A DNA stretch of 10,852 nt from NCBI GenBank assembly GCA_029933755.1, contig JAOZNO010000061.1, forward strand, positions 1 through 10,852, written 5' to 3'. This stretch comes from Bacteroidales bacterium (GTDB lineage Bacteria; Bacteroidota; Bacteroidia; Bacteroidales; NBLH01). Shown here in pieces: positions 1 to 6,521 of the stretch (position 1 is its first letter; every line of letters begins with the position of its first letter). The notes beneath the pieces are model-generated. The model was not told the origin of the DNA and made no database searches. It saw nothing but the letters and a program-made list of their open reading frames with translations. A program made the position numbers and the translations under genes.

Positions 1-416
1 ATTAACTGATTCATTCCCTTTGCAATTTCATTCCAGTCTAAATCATCAATTGCATTCTCAAGGTATGGAATTGATGAGACTTTCTCAGGCAAATTCTTTA
101 TGTAATTCTGGATTTCCGGCCAGCTTGTAGTAAAAGAAATGTAAGTTGAACCAACCTCTTTGGATACCATTACGCCTATAAAGGTAAGTGGAATAACAAT
201 AACGATTAATACAATAAGCAGTGTCATCATTGCTGCTTTTGAACTGTTTTCTTTATATCTTTTAACAAAGTATGACATTGGCTTCTTAAATAGAATCGCT
301 AGCACAATGGCCATAAAAATATCCATTATAAAAGGGCCAATAACGTAAAGAAAACCAATTGATACTGCTATAAGAATAATAAAGAAAAAGATTTCCTGAA
401 GGTTCAGATTTTTCAC
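1..416 (-). CDS. AI-2E family transporter, N-terminal part (C-terminus beyond window)
   Basis: Reading leftward from 416, the frame is open to the window edge (about 138 codons). It encodes a very hydrophobic protein: a short N-terminus (KNLNLQEIFFF), two closely spaced membrane segments containing VSIGFLYVIGPF and MAIVLAILFKKP, a basic stretch (VKRYKENSSK), a third hydrophobic segment (MMTLLIVLIVIVIPLTFIG), then a soluble-looking region with TSWPEIQNYIKNLP. This order matches the start of the AI-2E/PerM family (PF01594), polytopic inner-membrane proteins implicated in export of small molecules or ions; the substrate cannot be inferred. An in-frame TAA lies just upstream and there is no nearby ATG, so GTG at 416-414 is the most likely start; the first in-frame ATG comes after the first helix and would remove it. 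It follows the gene at 673-1197 on the same strand, about 256 bp away. The family call is from remembered sequence pattern. Confidence 0.75.
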   Translation of the reverse strand, partial: MKNLNLQEIFFFIILIAVSIGFLYVIGPFIMDIFMAIVLAILFKKPMSYFVKRYKENSSKAAMMTLLIVLIVIVIPLTFIGVMVSKEVGSTYISFTTSWPEIQNYIKNLPEKVSSIPYLENAIDDLDWNEIAKGMNQL

Positions 417-672
417 TTGTATAAGATTAGGTTAAACGTCAGTATTTCAAACTCATGATTTTCCATGACGTAGAATATTCATGTTTTATTTATGTCTTTT
501 TGTGAGTATTTGCTTCCTGAAAATTGGAATGTGCAATGAGTATTTCTCACGAATAAACTTATGCTAAATTACTGAAAATTAATTATATTATAGTTATTGA
601 ACGATAATTTTACTTTAGGTAACCTCTAGGAACTCTAATTTCTAAACGACACACTCACTTTAAAGGTATATT
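417..672. other. AT-rich intergenic gap, no gene seen
   Basis: This 256-bp stretch separates two minus-strand genes. I see no coding frame of note, no tRNA-like fold and no convincing promoter. The only structure noticed is a short direct repeat, TGAGTATTT at about 501 and about 537. A weak -7-like TGAGTTTG on the minus strand (one mismatch to TAnnTTTG) lies upstream of the transporter but has no fitting -33 element. Confidence 0.5.
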
Positions 673-1197
673 CTAATTAAAATTGTCGGAAAATTCTTTT
701 TTTAATTTATCTAATGCAACCTTTAAAGGAGGAGCATCAACCTTAATATACATTTCAAGAATCAGTTTACTTAAATCACTTGCTTTTGCCGACGGGTTTA
801 TATTACTTCCGGCCACGTTAACCAATTTAACCATATTTTCTTTTGCTAGCTTAATAACTTCCCATGTTTCATAACCAATATAAATTTGTTGCGATAGATT
901 ATGATCAAATTCAGATCGAATATTTTTTAATAACATTATTTTAAAATCTTTAGCTATAATACCCGGTGCATGTACTCTTACTAATAAGTTTTCCGGTGAT
1001 ATTCGTTCAAGTAAAAGAACCATTCTCTCATAAGCCTGTAGCTTTATAGGTGTTGTAAGTTTTTGATTATTCAATAATAAGGCTTGTTTTTGCTGTCGTG
1101 ATTCTTTATCAATAAATTGTTTAATAAGTAAGTAAGCTGTCAGCATTACAACAATGGATGGAATTGTGTATTGTAGGGAATTTAATATAATGTCCAT
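673..1197 (-). CDS. Small membrane-anchored conserved protein of unknown function (DUF7935-like)
   Basis: A 174-residue protein with one N-terminal hydrophobic segment (about residues 9-28) followed by a charged, mostly helical cytoplasmic domain. The most distinctive stretch is at residues 50-76 (PIKLQAYERMVLLLERISPE, then NLLVRV). I recall this pattern from a family of roughly 170-residue Bacteroidota proteins annotated DUF7935; this is from memory, and no function is known. No enzyme motif, zinc-binding cysteines or nucleotide-binding loop is visible. The ATG at 1197 is supported by a good promoter about 30 bp upstream (1226-1254) and by placing the membrane helix at the very N-terminus. 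It is divergent from the aspartase gene, with a shared 298-bp upstream region. Confidence 0.7.
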   Translation of the reverse strand: MDIILNSLQYTIPSIVVMLTAYLLIKQFIDKESRQQKQALLLNNQKLTTPIKLQAYERMVLLLERISPENLLVRVHAPGIIAKDFKIMLLKNIRSEFDHNLSQQIYIGYETWEVIKLAKENMVKLVNVAGSNINPSAKASDLSKLILEMYIKVDAPPLKVALDKLKKEFSDNFN

Positions 1198-1225
1198 TTT
1201 CTGAAAATTGTTTGATTGTTTTATG

Positions 1226-1254
1226 CAAATATAGTAATTTATTTATTCTAACAA
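1226..1254 (-). promoter_or_regulatory. Predicted Bacteroidota-type promoter for the 673-1197 gene
   Basis: On the minus strand, TATATTTG (1233-1226) is a perfect match to the Bacteroidota -7 consensus TAnnTTTG. A TTG (1254-1252, preceded by A) sits 18 bp upstream in the -33 position. Transcription would start near 1220, leaving a leader of about 20 nt before the ATG at 1197. Confidence 0.6.
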
Positions 1255-1389
1255 TGTGTAATTACAAGTCTCTATTAATTAAAGAGTTTTATGATTTCAA
1301 ATTAGCATATCGTTTGGAAAAAAATTATGTCAAAAAAAACATGATGATAGGAGTAATTTGAATTATTTTATATAATTTCATTCCCTAAA

Positions 1390-1418
1390 TTGAATTATTA
1401 CATTGATGAAGACTTTTG
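1390..1418 (+). promoter_or_regulatory. Possible promoter for the aspartase gene
   Basis: TTG at 1390-1392, an 18-bp spacer and GACTTTTG at 1411-1418 (one mismatch to TAnnTTTG) reproduce the spacing of the better promoter on the opposite strand. The start would be near 1425, giving a leader of about 70 nt. The weak -7 box keeps confidence moderate. Confidence 0.4.
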
Positions 1419-1495
1419 GTGTGAACAGCTTAGGAGAATATGATTCTTACGTGATGCTTAATGGTTGATATTCAGTGATATAAAAAAAATGACAT

Positions 1496-3373
1496 ATGAA
1501 TATAAAAGAAATAATTGATTTTGTAAAAGGTGTAGAATTTTTTGAGTCTTTAGATTCAAAAGAATTAGAGCAATTTTCTGAAAAGTTAATTGTTCAAACA
1601 TATAATGCAGGTGTTTTTATATTTAAGGAAACAAAAAAACGGACATCAGTAAATATTCTTTATGCTGGTGATGTAGAACTATTAAAAAAGACCCCAAAAG
1701 GTGAGCAAAAAAGACTTGCTTATTTTTCAATGGGTGATATTTTAGGAGAGGGAGCTTTTATTGATGATACTCCACACTCTACGTCTTCACGTACCGTTAC
1801 TCCATGTACCGTTTTTTCAATTGATCGAACTAGCATTGAAGATCTCTTTAAAGAAAATCCAGCTTTGGGTTTGAAAATTAGTATACGCTTAACCAAAGTT
1901 ATTTCAAAACGGATGAGAAGCTCTAATACCCGTTTCGTAAGCCTTGGGACACAGTATATTTCTGGTGAAAAAAGAAAAGAACATGATTTGTTGGGTGATA
2001 AAGAGGTGCCAAATGAGGTGTATTTTGGTATTCAGACACTTAGAGCTATTGAAAATTTTGATATTACAGGAGTTCCTTTAAATTTCTATCCTGATTTAGT
2101 TAAAGGTTTTGCATGGGTTAAACAGGCAGCTGCAAGAGCAAACTTTGATTTGGGCTTGCTGGATGAAGATCTTTCAACGGCAATTAATGAGGCTTGCACC
2201 AGTATTTTAAATGGTAAATATCATAAGTGTTTTGTAGTAGATATGATACAGGGTGGTGCTGGAACATCTACTAATATGAATGCCAATGAAGTTATTGCCA
2301 ACGCTGCTTTACAAAATATGGGCTATAAAAAGGGGCAGTATGAATATTGCCACCCCAATAACCATGTGAATCTTTCGCAATCGACCAATGATGCATATCC
2401 AACAGCAGTTAAAATTGCGATTATTAAAAGGAATAAAAACATGGTTAGGTCATTATTAGATTTAATTGCTGCATTTCATGATAAAAGTGAAGAGTTTGCA
2501 CATGTTTTAAAAATGGGAAGAACCCAGCTTCAGGATGCTGTTCCTATGACTCTGGGTTTGGCGTTTGGTGCCTATGCATCAACATTAGAAGAGGAAGTTG
2601 AGAGACTTACATCTAATGCAAATCTTTTTCTTGAAGTAAATATGGGGGCTACTGCAATTGGTACAGGAATAAATTCAGACCCTGATTATACACGTAGAGT
2701 TATTGGCCACTTAAGAGAAGTTACAGGAATGGATATAGTGAGAGCCAAAAATTTGATTGAAGCTACTCAGGATACCAGTTCTTTTGTAATGTTTTCGTCT
2801 GCTATAAAACGATTGGCTATAAAATTATCAAAAATATCAAATGATTTAAGATTGCTCTCCTCTGGGCCACGTGCCGGATTTAATGAAATTAATTTACCTG
2901 CTGTACAGCCTGGATCATCAATTATGCCGGGAAAGGTTAATCCTGTTATACCCGAAGTTGTTAACCAAATTGCTTTTAAAGTTATTGGCAATGATTTAAC
3001 AGTGTCTTTAGCTGCTGAGGCTGGTCAGCTTGAACTTAATGTTATGGAACCCGTAATTGTTCAAAGTATTTTTGAATCAATGGAAATGCTTATAAATGGG
3101 ATGGAAACATTAAGGAGTAGTTGTATTATAGGAATTACTGCCAATGAAGAACATTGCCGGAATATGGTAATGAACAGTATTGGTATAGTAACAGCCTTAA
3201 ACCCTGTCATTGGTTATGAAGCCTCTACCATAGTTGCTAAAGAAGCACTTGAAACAGGTAAAGGAGTTTACGAACTTGTTTTAGAGAAAAAACTTTTATC
3301 AAAAGAAGAAATTGATGAAATTTTAAAGCCGGAAAATATGTTAAGACCAAGAAAATTTAATAATAATAAATGA
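1496..3373 (+). CDS. aspA: Aspartate ammonia-lyase with N-terminal cyclic-nucleotide-binding-like domain
   Basis: Catalyses L-aspartate to fumarate plus ammonium in the cytoplasm. Residues about 160-625 form a complete aspartase of the fumarase/aspartase superfamily: DLLGDKEVPNEVYFG at the start, GTSTNMNANEV (256-266), SQSTND (294-299), GRTQLQDAVP (341-350) and the signature GSSIMPGKVNP (473-483), which carries the catalytic serine (S474 or S475), K480 and N482. The TQ in GRTQLQ is as in aspartases of the E. coli AspA type; fumarases usually have TH there. Residues about 10-135 are extra: FFESLDSKELEQF, a beta-roll, and GDILGEGAFIDDTP (80-93) resemble a CRP/PKA cyclic-nucleotide-binding domain with its phosphate-binding cassette. 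The usual cassette arginine is replaced by H94, so nucleotide binding is doubtful. Total 625 residues against about 470-480 for a plain aspartase. It ends 8 bp before repeat element 1 and lies upstream of an aspartate-type aminotransferase. Enzyme call very sure; regulation inferred. Confidence 0.95.
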   Translation: MNIKEIIDFVKGVEFFESLDSKELEQFSEKLIVQTYNAGVFIFKETKKRTSVNILYAGDVELLKKTPKGEQKRLAYFSMGDILGEGAFIDDTPHSTSSRTVTPCTVFSIDRTSIEDLFKENPALGLKISIRLTKVISKRMRSSNTRFVSLGTQYISGEKRKEHDLLGDKEVPNEVYFGIQTLRAIENFDITGVPLNFYPDLVKGFAWVKQAAARANFDLGLLDEDLSTAINEACTSILNGKYHKCFVVDMIQGGAGTSTNMNANEVIANAALQNMGYKKGQYEYCHPNNHVNLSQSTNDAYPTAVKIAIIKRNKNMVRSLLDLIAAFHDKSEEFAHVLKMGRTQLQDAVPMTLGLAFGAYASTLEEEVERLTSNANLFLEVNMGATAIGTGINSDPDYTRRVIGHLREVTGMDIVRAKNLIEATQDTSSFVMFSSAIKRLAIKLSKISNDLRLLSSGPRAGFNEINLPAVQPGSSIMPGKVNPVIPEVVNQIAFKVIGNDLTVSLAAEAGQLELNVMEPVIVQSIFESMEMLINGMETLRSSCIIGITANEEHCRNMVMNSIGIVTALNPVIGYEASTIVAKEALETGKGVYELVLEKKLLSKEEIDEILKPENMLRPRKFNNNK

Positions 3374-3380
3374 CCCAAAC

Positions 3381-3514
3381 TTGAGTCTGCTCCGAAAAGT
3401 CCATAAATGACAATCTAGTCATCCGATGAATTTGTAATTAGCTGATTATCAGATTGAATAAGTTTCAGCATTTTGCAAAATCATTCATCAGATGACTTTT
3501 CGGAGTGCCGTCAA
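3381..3514. repeat. Palindromic repeat element, copy 1 (134 bp)
   Basis: The left end TTGAGTCTGCTCCGAAAAG and the right end CTTTTCGGAGTGCCGTCAA recur at 10219-10564. They are imperfect inverted repeats of each other: CTCCGAAAAGTC (3390-3401) pairs perfectly with GACTTTTCGGAG (3494-3505), then comes a 5x5 mismatch, then TTGA/TCAA. The interior holds more palindromes: TCATCcGATGA near the left, TCATCaGATGA near the right (as 14-mers, 3418-3431 and 3483-3496, complementary at 13 of 14), CTGATtATCAG, and the perfect ATTTTGCAAAAT (3470-3481). It begins 8 bp after the aspartase stop codon and is followed by TTTTT, so it could also terminate transcription. No coding frame of note. It may be a REPIN/MITE-like mobile repeat; no transposase is nearby. 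Confidence 0.75.
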
Positions 3515-3545
3515 TTTTTAAGTTTTAAAACACGCTTAATAAATC

Positions 3546-3574
3546 TTGAAATATTCGTAAAGTTTCTTTCTTTG
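3546..3574 (+). promoter_or_regulatory. Possible promoter for the aminotransferase gene
   Basis: TTG at 3546-3548, an 18-bp spacer and TTTCTTTG at 3567-3574 (one mismatch to TAnnTTTG) lie just downstream of repeat element 1. A start near 3581 would leave a leader of about 40 nt. If real, the aminotransferase can be transcribed independently of the upstream aspartase. Confidence 0.4.
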
Positions 3575-3621
3575 TGTAAAACTTATTTTAAACCAAAGCA
3601 TTTGCATAAGCACATAAACGA

Positions 3622-4836
3622 ATGGGGAAAATTGAGAAAGTATCTGATCGGCTGAAACGTATATCTGTTTCACAAACCCTTGAAATGGCAATGCGTAGCC
3701 GGGAATTAATTGAGAAAGGTGTTGATATTATTGATTTAAGTATTGGACAACCCGATTTTAAAACGCCACCACATATTAAAGCTGCTGCGATAAGGGCAAT
3801 AGAGAACGATTATACATTTTATACGCCGGTTGCCGGTTTTAAAGAGTTAAGACAGGCGATTGTTAAAAAGTTTAAAAAGGAAAATAATCTTGATTTTGAA
3901 TTAAATCAAATAGTTGTTTCCAATGGGGCAAAGCAAGCATTAGCCAATGTTATTATGAGTTTGGTTAACGAAAATGATGAGGTTCTTGTGCCTGTTCCGT
4001 ATTGGGTTAGCTATGGTGAAATAATTAATCTGGCTAATGGGGAAAATGTATTTTTACCTACTGATGTGGAGGATGATTTTAAAGTAACTCCTCAACAGAT
4101 ACGAGATGCTATAACTGAGAATACCCGCTTATTTATTTTTAGTTCTCCTTCTAATCCTTCAGGAAGTGTGTATTCAAAAAAAGAATTAAGGGAAATTGCA
4201 GAAGTAATTCGTGAAAACGAAAACCTGTATGTTATTTCTGATGAAATATATGAACATATAAATTTTTTAGGAAAACATGAGAGTATTGCGCAGTTTGATT
4301 TCATTAAAGATCAGGTAATTGTTATTAATGGTGTTTCAAAAGGTTATGCCATGACTGGTTGGCGAATTGGTTATATGGCTGCACCCAAGTGGGTAGCTGA
4401 CAATTGTGTTAAACTGCAGGGGCAATATACTTCCGGAGCCTCCTCAATTTCACAAATGGCTGCTCTTGAAGCAATATCTTCAGATGATAATATTTACACT
4501 TTGGGTATGAATGCTGCATTTAAACGTCGACGAGATTTAATTATTGAGCTAATGTCAGGTATCAAAGGTTTTAGAACAAATATCCCACAAGGTGCATTTT
4601 ATGTTTTTCCTGATGTTTCAGAATTTTTCGGTAAATCAGATGGTTATATTATGATAAAAAATGCCTCTGATTTGGCAATGTATTTATTAAATGAAGCACA
4701 TGTTGCTGTTGTTCCGGGTACTGCTTTTGGTGATCCTAAATGCATACGTTTTTCTTATGCAACATCAAGAGAGAAAATAAAAGTTGCATTTGAAAGGATT
4801 AAAAAAGCATTGGAAGGCTTGCATAAGGAAGGCTAA
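3622..4836 (+). CDS. Class I PLP-dependent aminotransferase, aspartate aminotransferase type
   Basis: A 404-residue fold-type I aminotransferase, the usual length for subgroup Ib aspartate aminotransferases. It probably moves the amino group between aspartate and 2-oxoglutarate, giving oxaloacetate and glutamate. Visible landmarks: DLSIGQPDFKTP (38-49); SNGAKQAL (100-107), the cofactor phosphate loop; PYWVSY (126-131) with the stacking aromatic; SSPSNPSG (174-181) with N178; ISDEIYEH (205-212) with D207 for the pyridine nitrogen and Y210; NGVSKGYAMTGWRIGY (236-251) with Schiff-base lysine K240; and CIRFSYA (374-380) with R376 for the substrate carboxylate. The ATG at 3622 places the normal N-terminus (ISVSQTLEMAMRSREL) without excess. 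The gene lies 108 bp after repeat element 1 and converges with the minus-strand gene at 4845. Substrate range (aspartate, aromatic amino acids, prephenate) cannot be settled from motifs. Confidence 0.92.
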   Translation: MGKIEKVSDRLKRISVSQTLEMAMRSRELIEKGVDIIDLSIGQPDFKTPPHIKAAAIRAIENDYTFYTPVAGFKELRQAIVKKFKKENNLDFELNQIVVSNGAKQALANVIMSLVNENDEVLVPVPYWVSYGEIINLANGENVFLPTDVEDDFKVTPQQIRDAITENTRLFIFSSPSNPSGSVYSKKELREIAEVIRENENLYVISDEIYEHINFLGKHESIAQFDFIKDQVIVINGVSKGYAMTGWRIGYMAAPKWVADNCVKLQGQYTSGASSISQMAALEAISSDDNIYTLGMNAAFKRRRDLIIELMSGIKGFRTNIPQGAFYVFPDVSEFFGKSDGYIMIKNASDLAMYLLNEAHVAVVPGTAFGDPKCIRFSYATSREKIKVAFERIKKALEGLHKEG

Positions 4837-4846
4837 TTTCCTTTTT
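4825..4846 (+). terminator. Possible terminator at the 3' end of the aminotransferase gene
   Basis: AAGGAA (4825-4830) and TTCCTT (4838-4843) can form a 6-bp stem around a 7-nt loop that contains the stop codon, followed by three more T residues. The stem is short and A/T-rich and the T run is brief. The site lies in the 8-bp gap between convergent genes, where a terminator would be expected. Confidence 0.35.
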
Positions 4847-5282
4847 AATCTTCTTTCTTTTCATCAGGTGTTTTAAATAGTGATGAAACAATATAACCTA
4901 CATAAGCTCCAAAAAAGGTTTCAATAATACTAAATGAAATTTTAAGTTCTTCAAAAGTCATTAGATTAATAGCCTTTAAAACTATAATAATAAAAATTGA
5001 TGAAAAATGAAATGGTATTGACCAATATGAGATAGTTACATACAGTTGATTAACTGGTTTTTCATTAGGAGGATTGTCAATTACATTCTTGTTTTCAATC
5101 GCATATTTTACCAAAGCACCAATGTAAACCGCTGTAACTGGTGAAATTAGGGCTATAAGTACGGTGAATTCATCAGGTAAAAAACCGTTAAACAAATACA
5201 AAATGATAATTGTAACAAATAAAACAGCATTAGAAATAAGAATAAATTTGCTGATTTTGTTTCTTAAAATAGTTTCGCTCAT
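4845..5282 (-). CDS. Small multi-pass membrane protein of unknown function
   Basis: A 145-residue protein with about four predicted membrane segments (roughly 12-32, 40-61, 84-106 and 114-136) and an acidic, charged C-terminal tail (TPDEKKED). A polar loop rich in Asn and Pro (ENKNVIDNPPNEKPVN, 63-78) separates the two helical pairs. I do not recognise the family; no catalytic or transport motif is visible. The start codon lies only 27 bp downstream of the stop of the secreted-protein gene at 5310-6245, so the two are probably co-transcribed from the promoter at 6293-6323. Its 3' end nearly abuts the convergent aminotransferase gene. A role partnered with the secreted protein is a guess based only on the shared unit. 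Confidence 0.7.
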   Translation of the reverse strand: MSETILRNKISKFILISNAVLFVTIIILYLFNGFLPDEFTVLIALISPVTAVYIGALVKYAIENKNVIDNPPNEKPVNQLYVTISYWSIPFHFSSIFIIIVLKAINLMTFEELKISFSIIETFFGAYVGYIVSSLFKTPDEKKED

Positions 5283-5309
5283 AATTATATTCTTTTACCC
5301 TGTTTGTAT

Positions 5310-6245
5310 CTAATTTGTTAGTAGATTTTTTATTCTTATTGCAAGTTTAGCCTCGTATCGTTCTAAGTCGTTTTTGAAATCAGTCTCCATATTCCTGTAT
5401 TCACTTCTTCTGGGTAAAAATCCAAAACCACCACAGTATTTACCCATAACATCAATCTTAATATCAAACTCACCTTCCTTTTTTGCTAATCTGAATTCAA
5501 TACGAATGTATTCAAAATAATTCCTGTCATCTAAAATTTCTTCACTTAACTGAGTTACCTCAAAAGTTAGTTCGTTATATGTCTCTTTTAGGATTTCAAT
5601 TTCAGCATCGTACCAAAAAGTACCTTTCTTAGAAAAATATTCTGTTAAATATTCATTGATTTTGTTCCTTGTTATTTTTAAATTAGCTGTATTACTGCCA
5701 CTGGCAGCATATTCAATAACAGGCCCGTCAGATACATTTAAACTTTCTAGTTCAATGTTCATAATGCTGAAATTTCGGGTCTTTGAAAAGCCTCTGTCAA
5801 GACTCTTTGATTTTACAACTACCCCTTTCTTTTTATTATAGAGAACTTCAGCTATCACATCCTTTTCATTTAGCTTGTAATTGAGCGTTAAGGAGTCTTT
5901 TCCTAATTCAAACTCAAATGCAAAAAAGTTAAATACTTTTCTGTATAGTGCATTTAAATCAGTAGAGTCATAGTCGTGTTTTAAAACATTCCAGGCAATT
6001 GTTAACGAATCAATGTCTTTATATTTACTTGTCATTATAGCTTCAAGCTTAGATTTTTTTATTTTAATTGAGCTTAAGTAGAAAACTTGCCCAACACCCG
6101 TTGAATTTAACCATTCATTTAGAGTTTCTATTCTTGAATTAAAAAAAGCAGAATCATTTCTGATGTCAGATTGAGCTGAAAGAGTTGTAGCTTTTGTCAA
6201 AAAAAAAGCCAATATAATAATAGTCAATAAGCGTGCTATATTCAT
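5310..6245 (-). CDS. Secreted or periplasmic protein of unknown function
   Basis: A 311-residue protein beginning with a clear Sec signal peptide: positively charged MNIAR, a hydrophobic core (LLTIIILAFFL) and a plausible signal peptidase I site after A24 (TLSA, then QSD), a common Bacteroidota pattern. There is no lipobox cysteine, so it is not an obvious lipoprotein. The mature part is charged and looks alpha/beta, with alternating-residue strands such as YFEYIRIEFRLAK (243-255) and EFDIKIDVMGKY (259-270), then a glycine/aromatic turn (CGGFGFLP, 271-278) with the only cysteine I see, and an Arg/Lys-rich C-terminal helix. I do not recognise a domain. The ATG at 6245 is fixed by the signal peptide. 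It is the first gene of a probable two-gene unit with the membrane protein at 4845-5282. Confidence 0.75.
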   Translation of the reverse strand: MNIARLLTIIILAFFLTKATTLSAQSDIRNDSAFFNSRIETLNEWLNSTGVGQVFYLSSIKIKKSKLEAIMTSKYKDIDSLTIAWNVLKHDYDSTDLNALYRKVFNFFAFEFELGKDSLTLNYKLNEKDVIAEVLYNKKKGVVVKSKSLDRGFSKTRNFSIMNIELESLNVSDGPVIEYAASGSNTANLKITRNKINEYLTEYFSKKGTFWYDAEIEILKETYNELTFEVTQLSEEILDDRNYFEYIRIEFRLAKKEGEFDIKIDVMGKYCGGFGFLPRRSEYRNMETDFKNDLERYEAKLAIRIKNLLTN

Positions 6246-6292
6246 CAGTTTAAATTTAAATACATATTATTAATTGTGCTAAGATACTTAGA

Positions 6293-6323
6293 CAAAGTTA
6301 AAGCTAAGCGTTCAAAATTCCAA
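6293..6323 (-). promoter_or_regulatory. Predicted promoter for the secreted protein/membrane protein unit
   Basis: On the minus strand, TAACTTTG (6300-6293) matches TAnnTTTG perfectly, with a TTG at 6323-6321 and a 20-bp spacer. Transcription would begin near 6286, about 40 nt before the ATG at 6245. This is one of two copies of the exact octamer TAACTTTG in intergenic DNA here; the other is upstream of hydG. Confidence 0.55.
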
Positions 6324-6435
6324 TTCTGCTATAAATATTTAACGTATATTTTACGAACTTGTTATTTTTTAGCTGAAAATCATTTTTAATTTATAAAAAA
6401 ATCATTTTGCAATGTGTTTAATATCAGAGGGTAAA

Positions 6436-6453
6436 AATATTACATGTAATATT
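6436..6453. promoter_or_regulatory. Perfect 18-bp palindrome upstream of the antiporter gene, candidate operator
   Basis: AATATTACATGTAATATT equals its own reverse complement over all 18 bases. It lies 68 bp before the antiporter start, in the 276-bp region shared with the divergent secreted-protein gene. The lack of a loop, the absence of a following T run and the position fit a binding site for a dimeric regulator better than a terminator. The regulator is unknown. Confidence 0.45.
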
Positions 6454-6521
6454 ATAAAATATTGCTTATTTAGAATCAATCTTTTTTATATATTTAGGAA
6501 GTTAAATACAAAAAAAGAATA

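Noticed and set aside
160..348. Plus-strand hydrophobic frame of 62 codons
   Set aside because: It is the complement of the AI-2E transporter's membrane helices; the minus-strand reading has the family pattern and continues to the window edge.
1496..3373. Class II fumarase as the identity of the lyase domain
   Set aside because: The superfamily signature is shared, but GRTQLQDAVP, DLLGDKEVP at the start and LEATGKG-like C-terminal motifs fit aspartase; fumarases usually have TH in place of TQ.
3381..3514. Invertible promoter of the Bacteroides type
   Set aside because: Inverted ends fit, but neither orientation of the interior shows a convincing TTG-N18-TAnnTTTG promoter, and the ends are imperfect. 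Kept only as a minor alternative in the repeat finding.
3473..3655. A 60-codon open frame running out of repeat element 1 into the aminotransferase gene
   Set aside because: Its first part is the palindromic repeat end and its last part overlaps the aminotransferase in another frame; the translation has no recognisable features and the downstream ATG at 3622 gives the complete enzyme.
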